Source of the DNA: an uncultured Veillonellaceae bacterium
Lineage (GTDB): Bacteria; Bacillota; Negativicutes; Selenomonadales; Selenomonadaceae
DNA length: 64,000 nucleotides
Assembly (NCBI GenBank): GCA_902785705.1
Contig: CACZZN010000004.1
Coordinates: 1-64,000 of the forward strand
Direction: 5' to 3'
A model generated the notes under the pieces. The model searched no databases. It had not been told where the DNA came from and saw only the letters and a program-made list of their open reading frames with translations. Both the position numbers and the translations under genes were made by a program. Below are positions 54,124 through 64,000 of this stretch, piece by piece. Numbering within the stretch: the first letter of the stretch is position 1; each line of letters opens with the position of its first letter.

Positions 54124-55260
54124 TTATCTCTCTGCTGCCTTTTCCAGCGCCGCCTTCACGATATCGTCCATATCATAGTAGCGATACTCCGCCAAGCGTC
54201 CCAGCAGCGTCAGGTTCGGCACATTCTTTGCCTTCTCTTGGTACTCTGCATACATCGCACGCTTTTCCTCCGTAAAAATCGGATAGTACGGGGTATTCTC
54301 CCCCTTGACATAGGGCTGGGGGTACTCCTTCAAGATTGTCGTACAGCGCGCATCCGCCGGATGGATTTTCTTGAATTCCGTAATCCGCGTAAAGGCATAG
54401 TTATTTGGATAGTTGACCACCGCAGCCTCCTGATAGCTCTCCTGCTCCACCGTCTCGAAGCTCATCCGCAGGCTGCGATACGGAAGCTCCCCCAGCTCAT
54501 AATCGAACAGTTCATCGATCATGCCTGTGTAGATGACGGTTCCATGGAACGGCTGATCCAGGAAGAATATCCGGTTCTCCCTGATGCTCATGATATCATG
54601 GAAGGAGGTATTCAGCATCAGCTTGATGCTCGGATGGTTCAGCATTTTCCGGAAAAGCTTCGTATAGCCGCGCTTCGGCACCCCTTGGAACCTATCGTGG
54701 AAATATCGCGTGTCCCTGCCGACAAACACGGGAACACGGGCGGTAACTGCGCCATCGATTTCCTCCGGCTTCATGCCCCACTGTTTTTCCGTATAATGCA
54801 GAAAGATTTTCTCGTATACAAAATCCGCCAGATACTGCAGATCCTTGTTTTCCGACTGCTTCAGCTGCAAAATGGGAACCTTTGCGTTATAGGCATAGCT
54901 TTCCAGCAGGGCCTTTTCCATGCGCTGCGCCATGGATTCCGGGAAAACCTCATGCAATGTGTCTAAGTTGAAGGGAATCGGAACCTTTTTCCCATCAATG
55001 ACTGCCAGCACACGATGCTGATAGATGTCCCACTCCGTGAAGCGTGACAGATATTCCCATACATCCGCATCATCCGTATGGAAAAGATGGGGACCGTAGG
55101 TATGAATCAGAATGCCGTTCTCATCCCGCATATCATGGCAGTTCCCCCCGATATGGCTGCGCCGCTCTACGACCAGTACCTGCCTGCCCTGCTCCGAAGC
55201 CAGCCGCTCTGCCATGACCGCTCCCGCAAAGCCTGCGCCGATTATGATTACATCAAACAT
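54124..55260 (-). CDS. glf: UDP-galactopyranose mutase
   Basis: A 378-aa flavoenzyme that converts UDP-galactopyranose to the furanose form. The FAD motif FDVIIIGAGFAGAVMAERLA starts the protein. ERRSHIGGNCHD, HTYGPHLFHTDD and NYPNNYAFTRITEFK follow, all conserved in the family. The glycan therefore probably contains galactofuranose. Monocistronic between two terminators. Confidence 0.95.
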   Translation of the reverse strand: MFDVIIIGAGFAGAVMAERLASEQGRQVLVVERRSHIGGNCHDMRDENGILIHTYGPHLFHTDDADVWEYLSRFTEWDIYQHRVLAVIDGKKVPIPFNLDTLHEVFPESMAQRMEKALLESYAYNAKVPILQLKQSENKDLQYLADFVYEKIFLHYTEKQWGMKPEEIDGAVTARVPVFVGRDTRYFHDRFQGVPKRGYTKLFRKMLNHPSIKLMLNTSFHDIMSIRENRIFFLDQPFHGTVIYTGMIDELFDYELGELPYRSLRMSFETVEQESYQEAAVVNYPNNYAFTRITEFKKIHPADARCTTILKEYPQPYVKGENTPYYPIFTEEKRAMYAEYQEKAKNVPNLTLLGRLAEYRYYDMDDIVKAALEKAAER

Positions 55261-55290
55261 CCTTCCGCCTCCGACTCAAACTCCGGCTCA

Positions 55291-55317
55291 GAAAAGCTGT
55301 CCTGCGGACAGCTTTTC
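55291..55317 (-). terminator. Intrinsic terminator of the purine operon
   Basis: AAAAGCTGTCC (55292-55302) and GGACAGCTTTT (55306-55316) form an 11-bp stem with a 3-base loop; the stem ends in a T-run on both strands. It lies 18 bp after purD. Confidence 0.8.
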
Positions 55318-55334
55318 TTTTCATATTCACAAAT

Positions 55335-56609
55335 TCACAAACGCTCCAGCGCACGATGGGCGATATCCTTCCGATAGTGCATATCCTGAAAGCTTACTTC
55401 CCCTACGCCCTTATATGCCTTGTCCACGGCCTCGCGCACATCTCCGCCTGTCGCGACGATTCCCAGCACCCGTCCGCCTGCCGTCAGGATTTTCCCGTCC
55501 TTCTCGCCGGTGCCCGCATGGAATACCAGCGTGTTCAAGGCCTTTGCCTTGCCAAGCCCCGTGATTTCATAGCCTTTCCGATAGCTGCCCGGATAGCCGC
55601 CAGAAGCCAATACGACGCAGACTGCGCTTCCCTTGCTCCATTTTATTTCCTGCTCCGCGAGCGTTCCATCCGCGCATGCGCACATGATGCCTACCAGATC
55701 GCTTTCCAGCAGCGGCAGAACCACCTGCGTCTCGGGATCCCCGAAACGCGCATTGAACTCCACCACCTTCGGGCCTTCCGAGGTAATCATCAGGCCCGCG
55801 TAGAGACAGCCCTGATAGGGATGCCCCTCCTGCTGCATGGCCGCAATGACGGGCTTCAAAATGTTTTCCGTTGCCAGACGGAGATTCTCCTCCGTCATCA
55901 CAGGTGCAGGAGCATACGTCCCCATACCGCCTGTATTCGGTCCCTCATCCCCGTCATAGGCACGCTTGTGATCCTGAGACGAAATCATGGGGCAGATGGT
56001 CTTTCCGTCCGTAAAGGCCAAAAGGGACGCCTCTTCCCCCTCCATAAACTCCTCGATGACCACACGGCTGCCGGCACTGCCAAAGGCCTGATCCTCCATG
56101 ATATCGTCAATGGCATGAAGCGCCTGTTCTTTTGTCATCGCCACAATGACCCCCTTGCCTGCCGCAAGCCCGTCCGCCTTGATGACAATGGGCGCCCCCT
56201 CCTGCTCCACATAGGCGCGCGCGGCGGCTGCATCCGTGAAGACCTCATATTTCGCCGTAGGGATGCCGTATTTCTTCATGAGTTCCTTGGAAAAAGACTT
56301 CGAGCCTTCCAGCTTCGCGGCAGCCCGCTTCGGGCCAAAAGCGCGGATGCCTGCTTCGTTCAGCGCATCCACGATGCCATTCATCAATGGGACTTCCGGA
56401 CCTACCACGACGAGATCGATGCCGTGCTCCTTCGCAAAGGAAACGACTGCACCGTTATCCTCGATGGAAATGCCCGCGACACATTCGGCCAGCTCCGCAA
56501 TGCCCGGATTTCCCGGAATCGCAAAGATCTTCTCCGCCTTCGGGCTCTGCGCAAGTTTCCAGACCAACGCATGCTCCCGTCCGCCGCTGCCGATGACCAG
56601 TACTTTCAT
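55335..56609 (-). CDS. purD: Phosphoribosylamine-glycine ligase
   Basis: ATP-grasp ligase of the second purine step, 424 aa. KVLVIGSGGREHALVWKL, GVEVPL-type GPEVPLMNGIVD, SKSFSKELMKKYGIPT, the ATP-grasp loop and EFNARFGDPETQVVLPL are intact. The frame is open to 56771, but ATG at 56609 follows GGAGAGCAGGA. Last gene of the purine operon. Confidence 0.96.
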   Translation of the reverse strand: MKVLVIGSGGREHALVWKLAQSPKAEKIFAIPGNPGIAELAECVAGISIEDNGAVVSFAKEHGIDLVVVGPEVPLMNGIVDALNEAGIRAFGPKRAAAKLEGSKSFSKELMKKYGIPTAKYEVFTDAAAARAYVEQEGAPIVIKADGLAAGKGVIVAMTKEQALHAIDDIMEDQAFGSAGSRVVIEEFMEGEEASLLAFTDGKTICPMISSQDHKRAYDGDEGPNTGGMGTYAPAPVMTEENLRLATENILKPVIAAMQQEGHPYQGCLYAGLMITSEGPKVVEFNARFGDPETQVVLPLLESDLVGIMCACADGTLAEQEIKWSKGSAVCVVLASGGYPGSYRKGYEITGLGKAKALNTLVFHAGTGEKDGKILTAGGRVLGIVATGGDVREAVDKAYKGVGEVSFQDMHYRKDIAHRALERL

Positions 56610-56631
56610 TCCTGCTCTCCTTTCGGAACCG

Positions 56632-57225
56632 TTACTTTGCCGCCTGCTCCGCCAGATAGTTCTGGATTGCGTTGTCATAATCCGCCGTATGCGCAAATGC
56701 TTCCTGGGCAAGCTGCATGCGCAGCATGCCGTTGACGCAGCCGTCCTTCGCCACCATCTCGGCCACTTCATCGTAACGGGAGGGATTCGTCACCACCGTG
56801 ACGAACTTGAAATTCTTGGCCGCCGCCCGAATCATGGCAGGCCCGCCGATATCAATGTTTTCAATGGCTTCCGCCAAAGTCACCTTCGGCTTCGCAATGG
56901 TCTCCTTGAAAGGATAGAGATTCACCACCACCATGTCAATCGGCGTGATCTTATGCTCCTGCATCTCCCGTACATGCTTCTGGTTATCGCGCACCGCCAA
57001 AATCCCGCCGTGGATATAGGGGTTCAGCGTCTTCACACGCCCATCCATGATCTCGGGGAAGCCCGTCACATCGCTCACATAGGTCACAGGCACGCCCGCA
57101 TCCTTGAGTGTCTTCATCGTACCGCCCGTCGATACGATCTCCACCCCCGCATCCTTGAGTTTCCTCGCAAACTCCACAATGCCCGTCTTGTCCGAAACAC
57201 TGATCAATGCACGTTTGATTGCCAT
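56632..57225 (-). CDS. IMP cyclohydrolase (PurH N-terminal domain only)
   Basis: A 197-aa protein equal to the MGS-like IMP cyclohydrolase half of Pur[53 protein letters not shown] and [17 protein letters not shown]. It ends after the linker helix with a normal stop; the AICAR transformylase half (~310 residues of a usual ~510) is absent, and the next gene follows within 25 bp. It is a stand-alone domain and not a visible frameshift. ATG at 57225 has GGAGCG upstream. Confidence 0.9.
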   Translation of the reverse strand: MAIKRALISVSDKTGIVEFARKLKDAGVEIVSTGGTMKTLKDAGVPVTYVSDVTGFPEIMDGRVKTLNPYIHGGILAVRDNQKHVREMQEHKITPIDMVVVNLYPFKETIAKPKVTLAEAIENIDIGGPAMIRAAAKNFKFVTVVTNPSRYDEVAEMVAKDGCVNGMLRMQLAQEAFAHTADYDNAIQNYLAEQAAK

Positions 57226-57226
57226 T

Positions 57227-57850
57227 TCACATACGCTCCTCATTCAAAATTATGACCTTTCGGCCCTCTACCTTCAGCCTTCCTTCCACATAAAGCTGGA
57301 TGGCCTTGGGATAAATCACATGCTCCTGCTCCAATACGCGAGCGCCTAGGCTTTCCTCCGTGTCATCATCATAGACAGGCACAGCGGCCTGCAAAATGAT
57401 GGGACCCGAGTCCATGCCCTCGTCCACGAAGTGTACCGTGCAGCCCGATACTTTCACCCCGTAGGCCAGTGCATCCCGATGGGCATGCGCCCCGCCAAAG
57501 GACGGCAGCAGCGCCGGATGGATATTCATGATCCGGCCGCTGTACAGATGGACGAAATAAGGGCTCAGAATCCGCATGAAGCCCGCCAGAATCACCAGTG
57601 TGACCCCTGCCGCCTGAAGTTCCTTCACAAGCGCCTCTTCAAAGGGCTGACGGTCGCCGTATTCTTTCCGGTTCACGCAGACATTTCGGATGCCTGCCTT
57701 TGCCGCACGCTCCAATGCCATCACATCCGGCTTGTCCGTCAGCACCACAGCGATCTCCGCATCCAGCTTTCCCCCCGCAATGGCATCGATGATGGATTGC
57801 AGATCCGTCCCTCTCCCCGAGCAGAGGACTCCCAACTTTTCCTTAGCCAT
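57227..57850 (-). CDS. purN: Phosphoribosylglycinamide formyltransferase
   Basis: Third purine step using 10-formyl-THF. The 207-aa protein has [32 protein letters not shown], the catalytic His region [21 protein letters not shown], and the Asp in [13 protein letters not shown]. Start overlaps the 3' end of purM by 8 bp. Confidence 0.95.
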   Translation of the reverse strand: MAKEKLGVLCSGRGTDLQSIIDAIAGGKLDAEIAVVLTDKPDVMALERAAKAGIRNVCVNRKEYGDRQPFEEALVKELQAAGVTLVILAGFMRILSPYFVHLYSGRIMNIHPALLPSFGGAHAHRDALAYGVKVSGCTVHFVDEGMDSGPIILQAAVPVYDDDTEESLGARVLEQEHVIYPKAIQLYVEGRLKVEGRKVIILNEERM

Positions 57851-58898
57851 GGAACACGCCGCCTTTGATGGTCACATCATGACTGCCCTTCGTGACCTTT
57901 CCGATTTCATAGCAGACCTCACCCGCATCTTCCAGGAACTTTCGGATGGCCCCTGCCTGTTCCTCCGCTGCGATCAGCACCATGCCGATGCCCATATTGA
58001 AGGTCCGGTACATCTCATGCCAGTCCACATTTCCCCATTCCTGCAGCAAACGGAAAATCTTCGGCATCTCCCACGCTCCGCCGTCGATCTCCGCCGCCAG
58101 CCCATCGGGCAATGCACGCGGAATATTCTCGTAGAAGCCGCCTCCCGTAATATGCACCATGCCATGCAGCGCCTCATCAAATCTTTGGATGATCGGCAGG
58201 CACGCCTTCGGGTACAGCCGTGTCGGCGTCAGCAATTCCTCGCCGATGGTCTTTCCCAGGGATTCGATATACTCATCGCCCTTCATGCCCTGCTTCTCGA
58301 ACACGATCTTTCGCACCAGAGAATAGCCATTGGAATGTACACCACTGGAGGGAAGCGCCAAAAGCACATCCCCCTCCTTTACCCGCGCACTCGTGATGAC
58401 CTTGGATTTCTCCACCACGCCGACCGCAAAGCCCGCGATATCATACTCTCCGACAGGATAAAATCCTGCCATTTCAGCCGTCTCGCCGCCAATCAGTGCG
58501 CAGCCTGATTCCTTGCAGGCCTGTGCGACACCCTTGACCACATCCGCCACCTGCTTCGGATCCAACTTGCCCACCGCAAGGTAATCCAGAAAGAACAGAG
58601 GCTCCGCACCCTGCACCAGAATATCGTTCACGCACATCGCCACGGCATCCTGCCCAATGGTATCGTGCCGATCCAGAAGAAACGCCAGCCGAAGCTTTGT
58701 GCCCACGCCATCCGTCCCGGACACCAGCACGGGCTCCTGATACTTCGCAGAAAGCGCAAAAAGCCCTCCAAAGCCGCCCAGATCCCCGAGTACCTCCGGC
58801 CGATAGGTAGCCTTCACACAGTCCTTGATGAGCCGCACCGACTCATTCCCCGCATCGATATCCACCCCGGCATCCCGGTATGTCAGTTTCTCTTCCAT
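57843..58898 (-). CDS. purM: Phosphoribosylformylglycinamidine cyclo-ligase
   Basis: AIR synthetase, 351 aa. [63 protein letters not shown] and [15 protein letters not shown] are typical. It starts 264 bp after purE, where purF would be expected in many Firmicutes; that gap holds a palindromic element. Confidence 0.96.
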   Translation of the reverse strand: MEEKLTYRDAGVDIDAGNESVRLIKDCVKATYRPEVLGDLGGFGGLFALSAKYQEPVLVSGTDGVGTKLRLAFLLDRHDTIGQDAVAMCVNDILVQGAEPLFFLDYLAVGKLDPKQVADVVKGVAQACKESGCALIGGETAEMAGFYPVGEYDIAGFAVGVVEKSKVITSARVKEGDVLLALPSSGVHSNGYSLVRKIVFEKQGMKGDEYIESLGKTIGEELLTPTRLYPKACLPIIQRFDEALHGMVHITGGGFYENIPRALPDGLAAEIDGGAWEMPKIFRLLQEWGNVDWHEMYRTFNMGIGMVLIAAEEQAGAIRKFLEDAGEVCYEIGKVTKGSHDVTIKGGVFHG

Positions 58899-58954
58899 TC
58901 CCTATCCTTTCCGCCAACTTTATGCGGCACAAAGCCACTAAAAAAGTACCTTCG

Positions 58955-59145
58955 AGAGGAACTGTCCTGTCCATAATCAAAGCGTTGATATTTTGCGTGA
59001 AGAAAAAATTTTTAGCCCACGACGAACCTTTCAAAAACAGTTTCGTTCAACCGAAGGGCGTTTAACTGTTTTTGAATGCTGAGTTTATGGCTAAAAATTT
59101 TTTTAGCAAAATATCTCCGCGGAGAGTTGGACAGGTCAGTCCGAA
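58955..59145. repeat. Large palindromic element in the purE-purM gap
   Basis: The two halves are inverted copies. Outer arms are AACTGTCCTGTCCA (58960 onward) with TTGGACAGGTCAGT. Then GATATTTTGC with GCAAAATATC, AAAAAATTTTTAGCC with GGCTAAAAATTTTTT, and TTCAAAAACAGTT with AACTGTTTTTGAA. It is much AT-richer than the pur genes. On the pur mRNA it would fold into a long hairpin. It may be another mobile palindromic element or a processing/attenuation structure. Confidence 0.6.
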
Positions 59146-59161
59146 CGGCCGCTCACTATCT

Positions 59162-59653
59162 TCAAAGCTGCGCCGCCACTCTCGCTGCTTTCTTCTCCAC
59201 GTCCTGCACCATCTTCTCGCGGTAGGCCGCCAATTTCTTCCGAAGCTCCTCATCCGAGACCGCGAAAATCTCGGCCGCGAACACCGCAGCATTCTTCGCG
59301 CCGTTCACCGCCATCGTAGCCACGGGAATCCCGGATGGCATCTGCACCGTACTCAAAAGCGCATCCATCCCATTCAAGGGTGTCGCATTGATCGGCACCC
59401 CGATCACCGGCAAGGTCGTGTAGCTCGCCACGACTCCCGCCAAATGCGCCGCTGCGCCCGCTGCCACAATGAACGCGCCAATGCCCTTCTCACCGGCGGA
59501 CTCCACGAATTCCCGCACCTTCGCCGGCGTACGATGCGCCGAAGCCACCGTCACCTCCGTCTCGATCCCGAACTGTTTCAAAAGCTCCGCCGCCGGCTTC
59601 AAAATCGGCCAATCCGAATCGCTTCCCATCAGAACTGCAACCTTCATCGCCAA
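59162..59653 (-). CDS. purE: N5-carboxyaminoimidazole ribonucleotide mutase
   Basis: A 163-aa class I Pur[46 protein letters not shown] and [10 protein letters not shown] are the family motifs. It starts 13 bp after purC. No purK is in the window. Confidence 0.96.
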   Translation of the reverse strand: MAMKVAVLMGSDSDWPILKPAAELLKQFGIETEVTVASAHRTPAKVREFVESAGEKGIGAFIVAAGAAAHLAGVVASYTTLPVIGVPINATPLNGMDALLSTVQMPSGIPVATMAVNGAKNAAVFAAEIFAVSDEELRKKLAAYREKMVQDVEKKAARVAAQL

Positions 59654-59666
59654 CCTCTCCTCTCAC

Positions 59667-60539
59667 TCAATGGAATTCCTTCCCCGTCAACAGCAAAAAA
59701 GCCTCCCGGTACTTTTCGATGGTCTTGTCGATCACATCCTGCGGCAGCATGTAATCACTGTCCGGATGCGCCTTCAGCCAATCCCGCACAAACTGCTTGT
59801 CATAGGACGGCTGCGGCTTTCCCGCCGCATAGCCCTCCAGTGGCCAGAACCTGGAACTGTCCGGCGTCAGTACCTCATCCCCCAGGACGATGTTCCCATC
59901 CTCGTCCAGACCGAACTCGAACTTCGTATCTGCAATGATGATGCCGCGCTTCAGCGCGTAATCCGCACATTTCTTATAAATCGCAAGCGTATAATCCCGC
60001 ACCTTCTCCGCGTACTCGCGCCCATGCCCCGGAAACTCTTTCTCCAGGACCTCCGCGCCCTGTTCCAGAGAAACATTTTCATCGTGATCCCCAAGCTCTG
60101 CCTTCGTGCTCGGCGTAAAGATCGGCTCCGGCAGTTTCTCGGACTCTTTGAGGCCCGCAGGCAGGTTGATACCGCAGATCGTGCCGTCCTTTTGATAACT
60201 CTCCCAGCCGCTGCCCGTGATGTAGCCTCGTACGATGCACTCCATGGGAATCATCCTGAGTTTCCTGCACTTCATGCTGTTCCCGACAAACTGTTCCTGC
60301 CGGAAGTATTCGGGCATATCCGCGTTGTCCACAGAAATCAGATGATTCGGCAGGATATCCTGCGTGAAATCAAACCAGAACTTCGACATCTGCGTCAGAA
60401 TCGCGCCTTTTTTCGTGATCCTGTTCTTCAGAATATGATCAAAAGCGGAAATGCGATCCGTTGCCACCATGATGATGCTGTCCTCGACCTCATACACTTC
60501 GCGGACCTTCCCGGACTTGAACGGCTTGTATTCTTTCAT
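59667..60539 (-). CDS. purC: Phosphoribosylaminoimidazole-succinocarboxamide synthase
   Basis: SAICAR synthetase, 290 aa, of the longer eukaryote-like type. SGKVREVYEVEDSIIMVATD, ISAFDHILKNRI, ECIVRGYITGSGWESY and DTKFEFGLDEDGNIVLGDEV are conserved. First gene of the purine operon; ATG follows AGGAGGACG. Confidence 0.95.
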   Translation of the reverse strand: MKEYKPFKSGKVREVYEVEDSIIMVATDRISAFDHILKNRITKKGAILTQMSKFWFDFTQDILPNHLISVDNADMPEYFRQEQFVGNSMKCRKLRMIPMECIVRGYITGSGWESYQKDGTICGINLPAGLKESEKLPEPIFTPSTKAELGDHDENVSLEQGAEVLEKEFPGHGREYAEKVRDYTLAIYKKCADYALKRGIIIADTKFEFGLDEDGNIVLGDEVLTPDSSRFWPLEGYAAGKPQPSYDKQFVRDWLKAHPDSDYMLPQDVIDKTIEKYREAFLLLTGKEFH

Positions 60540-60617
60540 GAAATCATCGTCCTCCTGTTCTACGGAACTACCGCATAAAATCAGCGGTTCCTAACAAAAT
60601 ACAGGTCTTACCCTTCC

Positions 60618-60646
60618 ATGATAATTGGAAAAGCAAGACCTGTCAA
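60618..60646 (-). promoter_or_regulatory. Promoter of the purine operon with an overlapping inverted repeat
   Basis: A consensus TTGACA (60641-60646) and TATCAT (60618-60623) are spaced 17 bp on the minus strand, about 80 bp before purC. ACAGGTCTT (60601-60609) and AAGACCTGT (60635-60643) form a 9-bp inverted repeat that brackets the -10 box and overlaps the -35 box, a possible operator or, as RNA, part of the gdhA terminator. A leader hairpin (GGAACCGC/GCGGTAGTTCC) follows. Confidence 0.6.
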
Positions 60647-60687
60647 CCCAGGGAAGCACGGATTAATTCAGCGCTTCCCTAAAACTC

Positions 60688-62049
<1,362 letters not shown>

Positions 62050-62111
62050 TTACCCATACATGTAACTCTTTTCGAAAATGATCTGTCGCATCGATTCCTG
62101 CAACGGCTATC

Positions 62112-62140
62112 ATTATACTACAGCATGGTTCGTCTGTCCA
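62112..62140 (-). promoter_or_regulatory. Promoter of gdhA
   Basis: TGGACA (62135-62140) and a perfect TATAAT (62112-62117) are spaced 17 bp on the minus strand, about 75 bp before the gdhA start. Confidence 0.7.
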
Positions 62141-62182
62141 TTCCCATCGCACAGAAATACTGTATACATAACCGCAGCTCTG

Positions 62183-62458
62183 CTATTTCTCATCCAAAAG
62201 TTCCAGAAGCTCATCGTAGTCCTTTTTCAGCTGGCAGTATTCATCCGCAAGCTCCAAGGCCGCGAGCACGCCGATCCGGCTTCCCGTAAAGGTGCGCGTC
62301 TTCCGCGCAATGCCCTGCATATGGTCATCTACCATCTTCGCAAGCTTCTTGATGTACTCCGGATCGCTGTCCGTACGGAGTTTATAAGTATCGCCAAAAA
62401 TATCTATTTCCATGCGCCTGGACTTGTCCTTTGGCGCAATCGATCCCAACTGTGCCAT
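62183..62458 (-). CDS. zapA: Cell division protein ZapA
   Basis: A 91-aa FtsZ-bundling protein. The N-terminal MEIDIFGDTYKLRTDSDPEY and the coiled-coil helix (VLAALELADEYCQLKKDYDE) fit the family. It follows pheT by 12 bp, an arrangement common in Firmicutes. Confidence 0.92.
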   Translation of the reverse strand: MAQLGSIAPKDKSRRMEIDIFGDTYKLRTDSDPEYIKKLAKMVDDHMQGIARKTRTFTGSRIGVLAALELADEYCQLKKDYDELLELLDEK

Positions 62459-62470
62459 CTCATCACCGCC

Positions 62471-64000
62471 TTATGCGCGAAGCTCGGCATGGAACTTCGA
62501 CTCAACTGCCGAAAGAATATTCCGGAACGACGCGTCCGCTTCCTCATCGGTCAAGGTGCGATCTCCTGACTGGAACTTAATGGCAAATGCAAGGCTCTTC
62601 TTCCCCTCCGCGATCTGCTTGCCGGTATAGACATCGAAGAGCGTCACCTCACGCAGGAATTTTCCGCCATTCTTCACGATCGTCTGTTCGATCTCCCCCG
62701 CCGCAACATCCGTATCCACGAGCATGGCAAGGTCACGGGAAATCGCGGGATACTTCGGCAGCAGATCGCAATGGAACCCCTTGGCCGTATATTTCATCAG
62801 CGTCTTGACATCCATCTCAAAGATGAACATCTTCTTCGGAATCCCAAAGGCCACCGCGACGGCGGGATGCACCTCGCCCACAGCTGCGATAACTTCGCGC
62901 CCCTTCTTAAAGAGCGCGGTTTTTCCCGGATGCATCGCATGATGCTCCCCCGCCTCGACCGTATAATTCGCAATCGAAAGCTGTGCCAGAAGCTCCTCCA
63001 CGATGCCTTTCATATCGTAGAAGTCCACCTCTTCCTTTCCTTGGTTCCAGCCGAGCGCATTGCGGCGGCCCATGATGAGCCCCGCAAGCTTCAGCACTTC
63101 CCTTGGCTGCTCCGCAATGGGCAGGGCTTTCGGATAGAACACAGGCGCCACCTCGAAGAGCCGGATATCCTCATTTTTTCGACTGAAATTGCGGACCGTA
63201 TTCTCGAAGATACTGGAAAGCAGCGTCGTGCGCACCAAAGGATACTCATCCGTCAGCGGATTCATAATGGGAACAGCCTGCCGAAGCGGACTGTCCGCAG
63301 GAATCTGCAATTTGTCGAACATGGAGGGATGGGTAAAGCTGAAGGACAGTTCCTCGTTCATGCCCAATCCCGCAAGCACCGATTTGATTTTGTCCGTGAA
63401 ATTCTGCACATCGCTCTGGCGTCCCTGCATGACGCGCCCGTGAGGGAGCGAGGACGGAATATTTTCAAAACCGTAGATGCGCGCGACTTCCTCGGAAAGA
63501 TCCTCCATGCAGCTCACATCGTTGCGCCAGGACGGAACGGATACCTGATAGCCACCGCCTTGGGACTGCACCCCGAAGCCGAGGCTGGCAAGGATTGCCG
63601 TCATTTTGTCCGCAGGGATCTCCGTACCCAGACGCTGATTGATCTGCTCTGCCGTGAAAGCGACGGACGCCTCTTCCTTCTTCACGGGGTACACATCCAC
63701 AACGCCCTGCGTGACCGTGCATGCCCCCATATCCTGTAAAAGCTGCGCCGCACGATCCAGCGCGCGCACTGTCTTCGTCACATCCACGCCGCGCTCAAAG
63801 CGTCCCGATGCCTCCGAATGGAGTCCGCAGGCGCGTGCGGTGCGGCGGATGCTTGCCCCGTTGAAGGAAGCCGCCTCCAGCACGACCGTCGTGGTCTTCT
63901 CCGTGATTTCCGTTTCCAGTCCGCCCATGATACCCGCCAGTCCGGCAGCCTTCTCCGCATCGGCGATCACCAGCTCGTCCCCTTTCGCCAGCCGCGAGGA
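62471..64000 (-). CDS. pheT: Phenylalanine-tRNA ligase beta subunit, 5' part beyond the window
   Basis: The last ~509 codons of pheT; the frame runs open through the right edge, so the N-terminal ~300 residues are outside. The B3/4 domain end (VIADAEKAAGLAGIMGG), the B5 domain, the class II-like core region (ARIYGFENIPSSLPHG, NPLTDEYPLVRTTLL) and the C-terminal FDX-ACB domain (KYPAISRDLAMLVD, DVYTGKQIAEGKKSLAF) are visible. Confidence 0.95.
   Translation of the reverse strand, partial: SSRLAKGDELVIADAEKAAGLAGIMGGLETEITEKTTTVVLEAASFNGASIRRTARACGLHSEASGRFERGVDVTKTVRALDRAAQLLQDMGACTVTQGVVDVYPVKKEEASVAFTAEQINQRLGTEIPADKMTAILASLGFGVQSQGGGYQVSVPSWRNDVSCMEDLSEEVARIYGFENIPSSLPHGRVMQGRQSDVQNFTDKIKSVLAGLGMNEELSFSFTHPSMFDKLQIPADSPLRQAVPIMNPLTDEYPLVRTTLLSSIFENTVRNFSRKNEDIRLFEVAPVFYPKALPIAEQPREVLKLAGLIMGRRNALGWNQGKEEVDFYDMKGIVEELLAQLSIANYTVEAGEHHAMHPGKTALFKKGREVIAAVGEVHPAVAVAFGIPKKMFIFEMDVKTLMKYTAKGFHCDLLPKYPAISRDLAMLVDTDVAAGEIEQTIVKNGGKFLREVTLFDVYTGKQIAEGKKSLAFAIKFQSGDRTLTDEEADASFRNILSAVESKFHAELRA

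Noticed and set aside
55356-56735. A 459-codon open frame on the plus strand opposite purD
   Set aside because: Shadow of purD; the composition is unlike a real protein.
59062-59292. Arg-rich 76-aa frame near purE, considered as a purF remnant
   Set aside because: It shows no amidophosphoribosyltransferase motif and is mainly a shifted frame of purE running into the palindrome.
60555-60685. A further MITE copy between purC and gdhA
   Set aside because: Fragments such as GCGGTTCCTA resemble the terminal repeats, but the two ends do not pair as one element and a promoter and terminator occupy the middle.

Overview
The window looks like chromosomal DNA from a Selenomonas-like member of the Negativicutes (Selenomonadales). 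It has Firmicutes-type ribosome-binding sites (AGGAGG) and a Firmicutes-type housekeeping order (carD, PIN/TRAM, ispD, ispF, cysE, cysS, mrnC, thyX). It also has Gram-negative-style surface-polysaccharide export (Wzm/Wzt). Genus is inferred from gene content and order only; no database was searched.

Layout. 1-5,873 is an AT-rich island: an amidohydrolase and a membrane-anchored esterase-like protein face a fused HTH-receiver regulator and a LytS-type kinase gene broken by a small deletion. A perfect 17-bp palindrome lies in the divergent promoter region. 6,092-17,743 is a mostly minus-strand housekeeping block (uppP, nucleosidase, thyX, mrnC, cysS, cysE, ispF, ispD, PIN/TRAM, carD, gpsA, tcdA and a divergent ftsZ). 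18,100-30,500 holds a DMT transporter, an LRAT-fold protein, a NUDIX hydrolase, a large glutamine synthetase, a reverse rubrerythrin with a structured leader, a chemoreceptor, HD-GYP and PilZ proteins, tRNA-Pro(GGG), a candidate type I toxin-antitoxin locus and two tandem DUF445 genes.

30,600-55,260 is a surface-glycan locus. It contains an initiating sugar-phosphate transferase, glycosyltransferases, an RgpF-HAD fusion, Wzm/Wzt, RmlA/C/B and UDP-galactopyranose mutase. Mixed in are fatty-acid-type genes: AMP-ligase + acyl carrier protein + KAS III with a truncated MBOAT gene, a decayed second KAS III, and an SDR + KAS III + acyl carrier protein set. Beside the last set are a NeuD/PglD-type acyltransferase, an FkbM methyltransferase and a VioA-like DegT aminotransferase. 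Read together these could make a dTDP-4-amino-4,6-dideoxyhexose carrying a short 3-hydroxyacyl amide and an O-methyl group, which Wzm/Wzt would export as part of a polymer. 55,335-60,539 is a purine operon (purC, E, M, N, purH N-terminal half, D) with no purF. 60,688-64,000 holds gdhA, zapA and the 3' part of pheT.

Several small palindromic elements with TA-ending terminal inverted repeats (5,871; 11,982; 15,682; 32,356; a relic near 42,380) sit against gene ends. In two cases the element supplies the stop codon of the adjacent reading frame.
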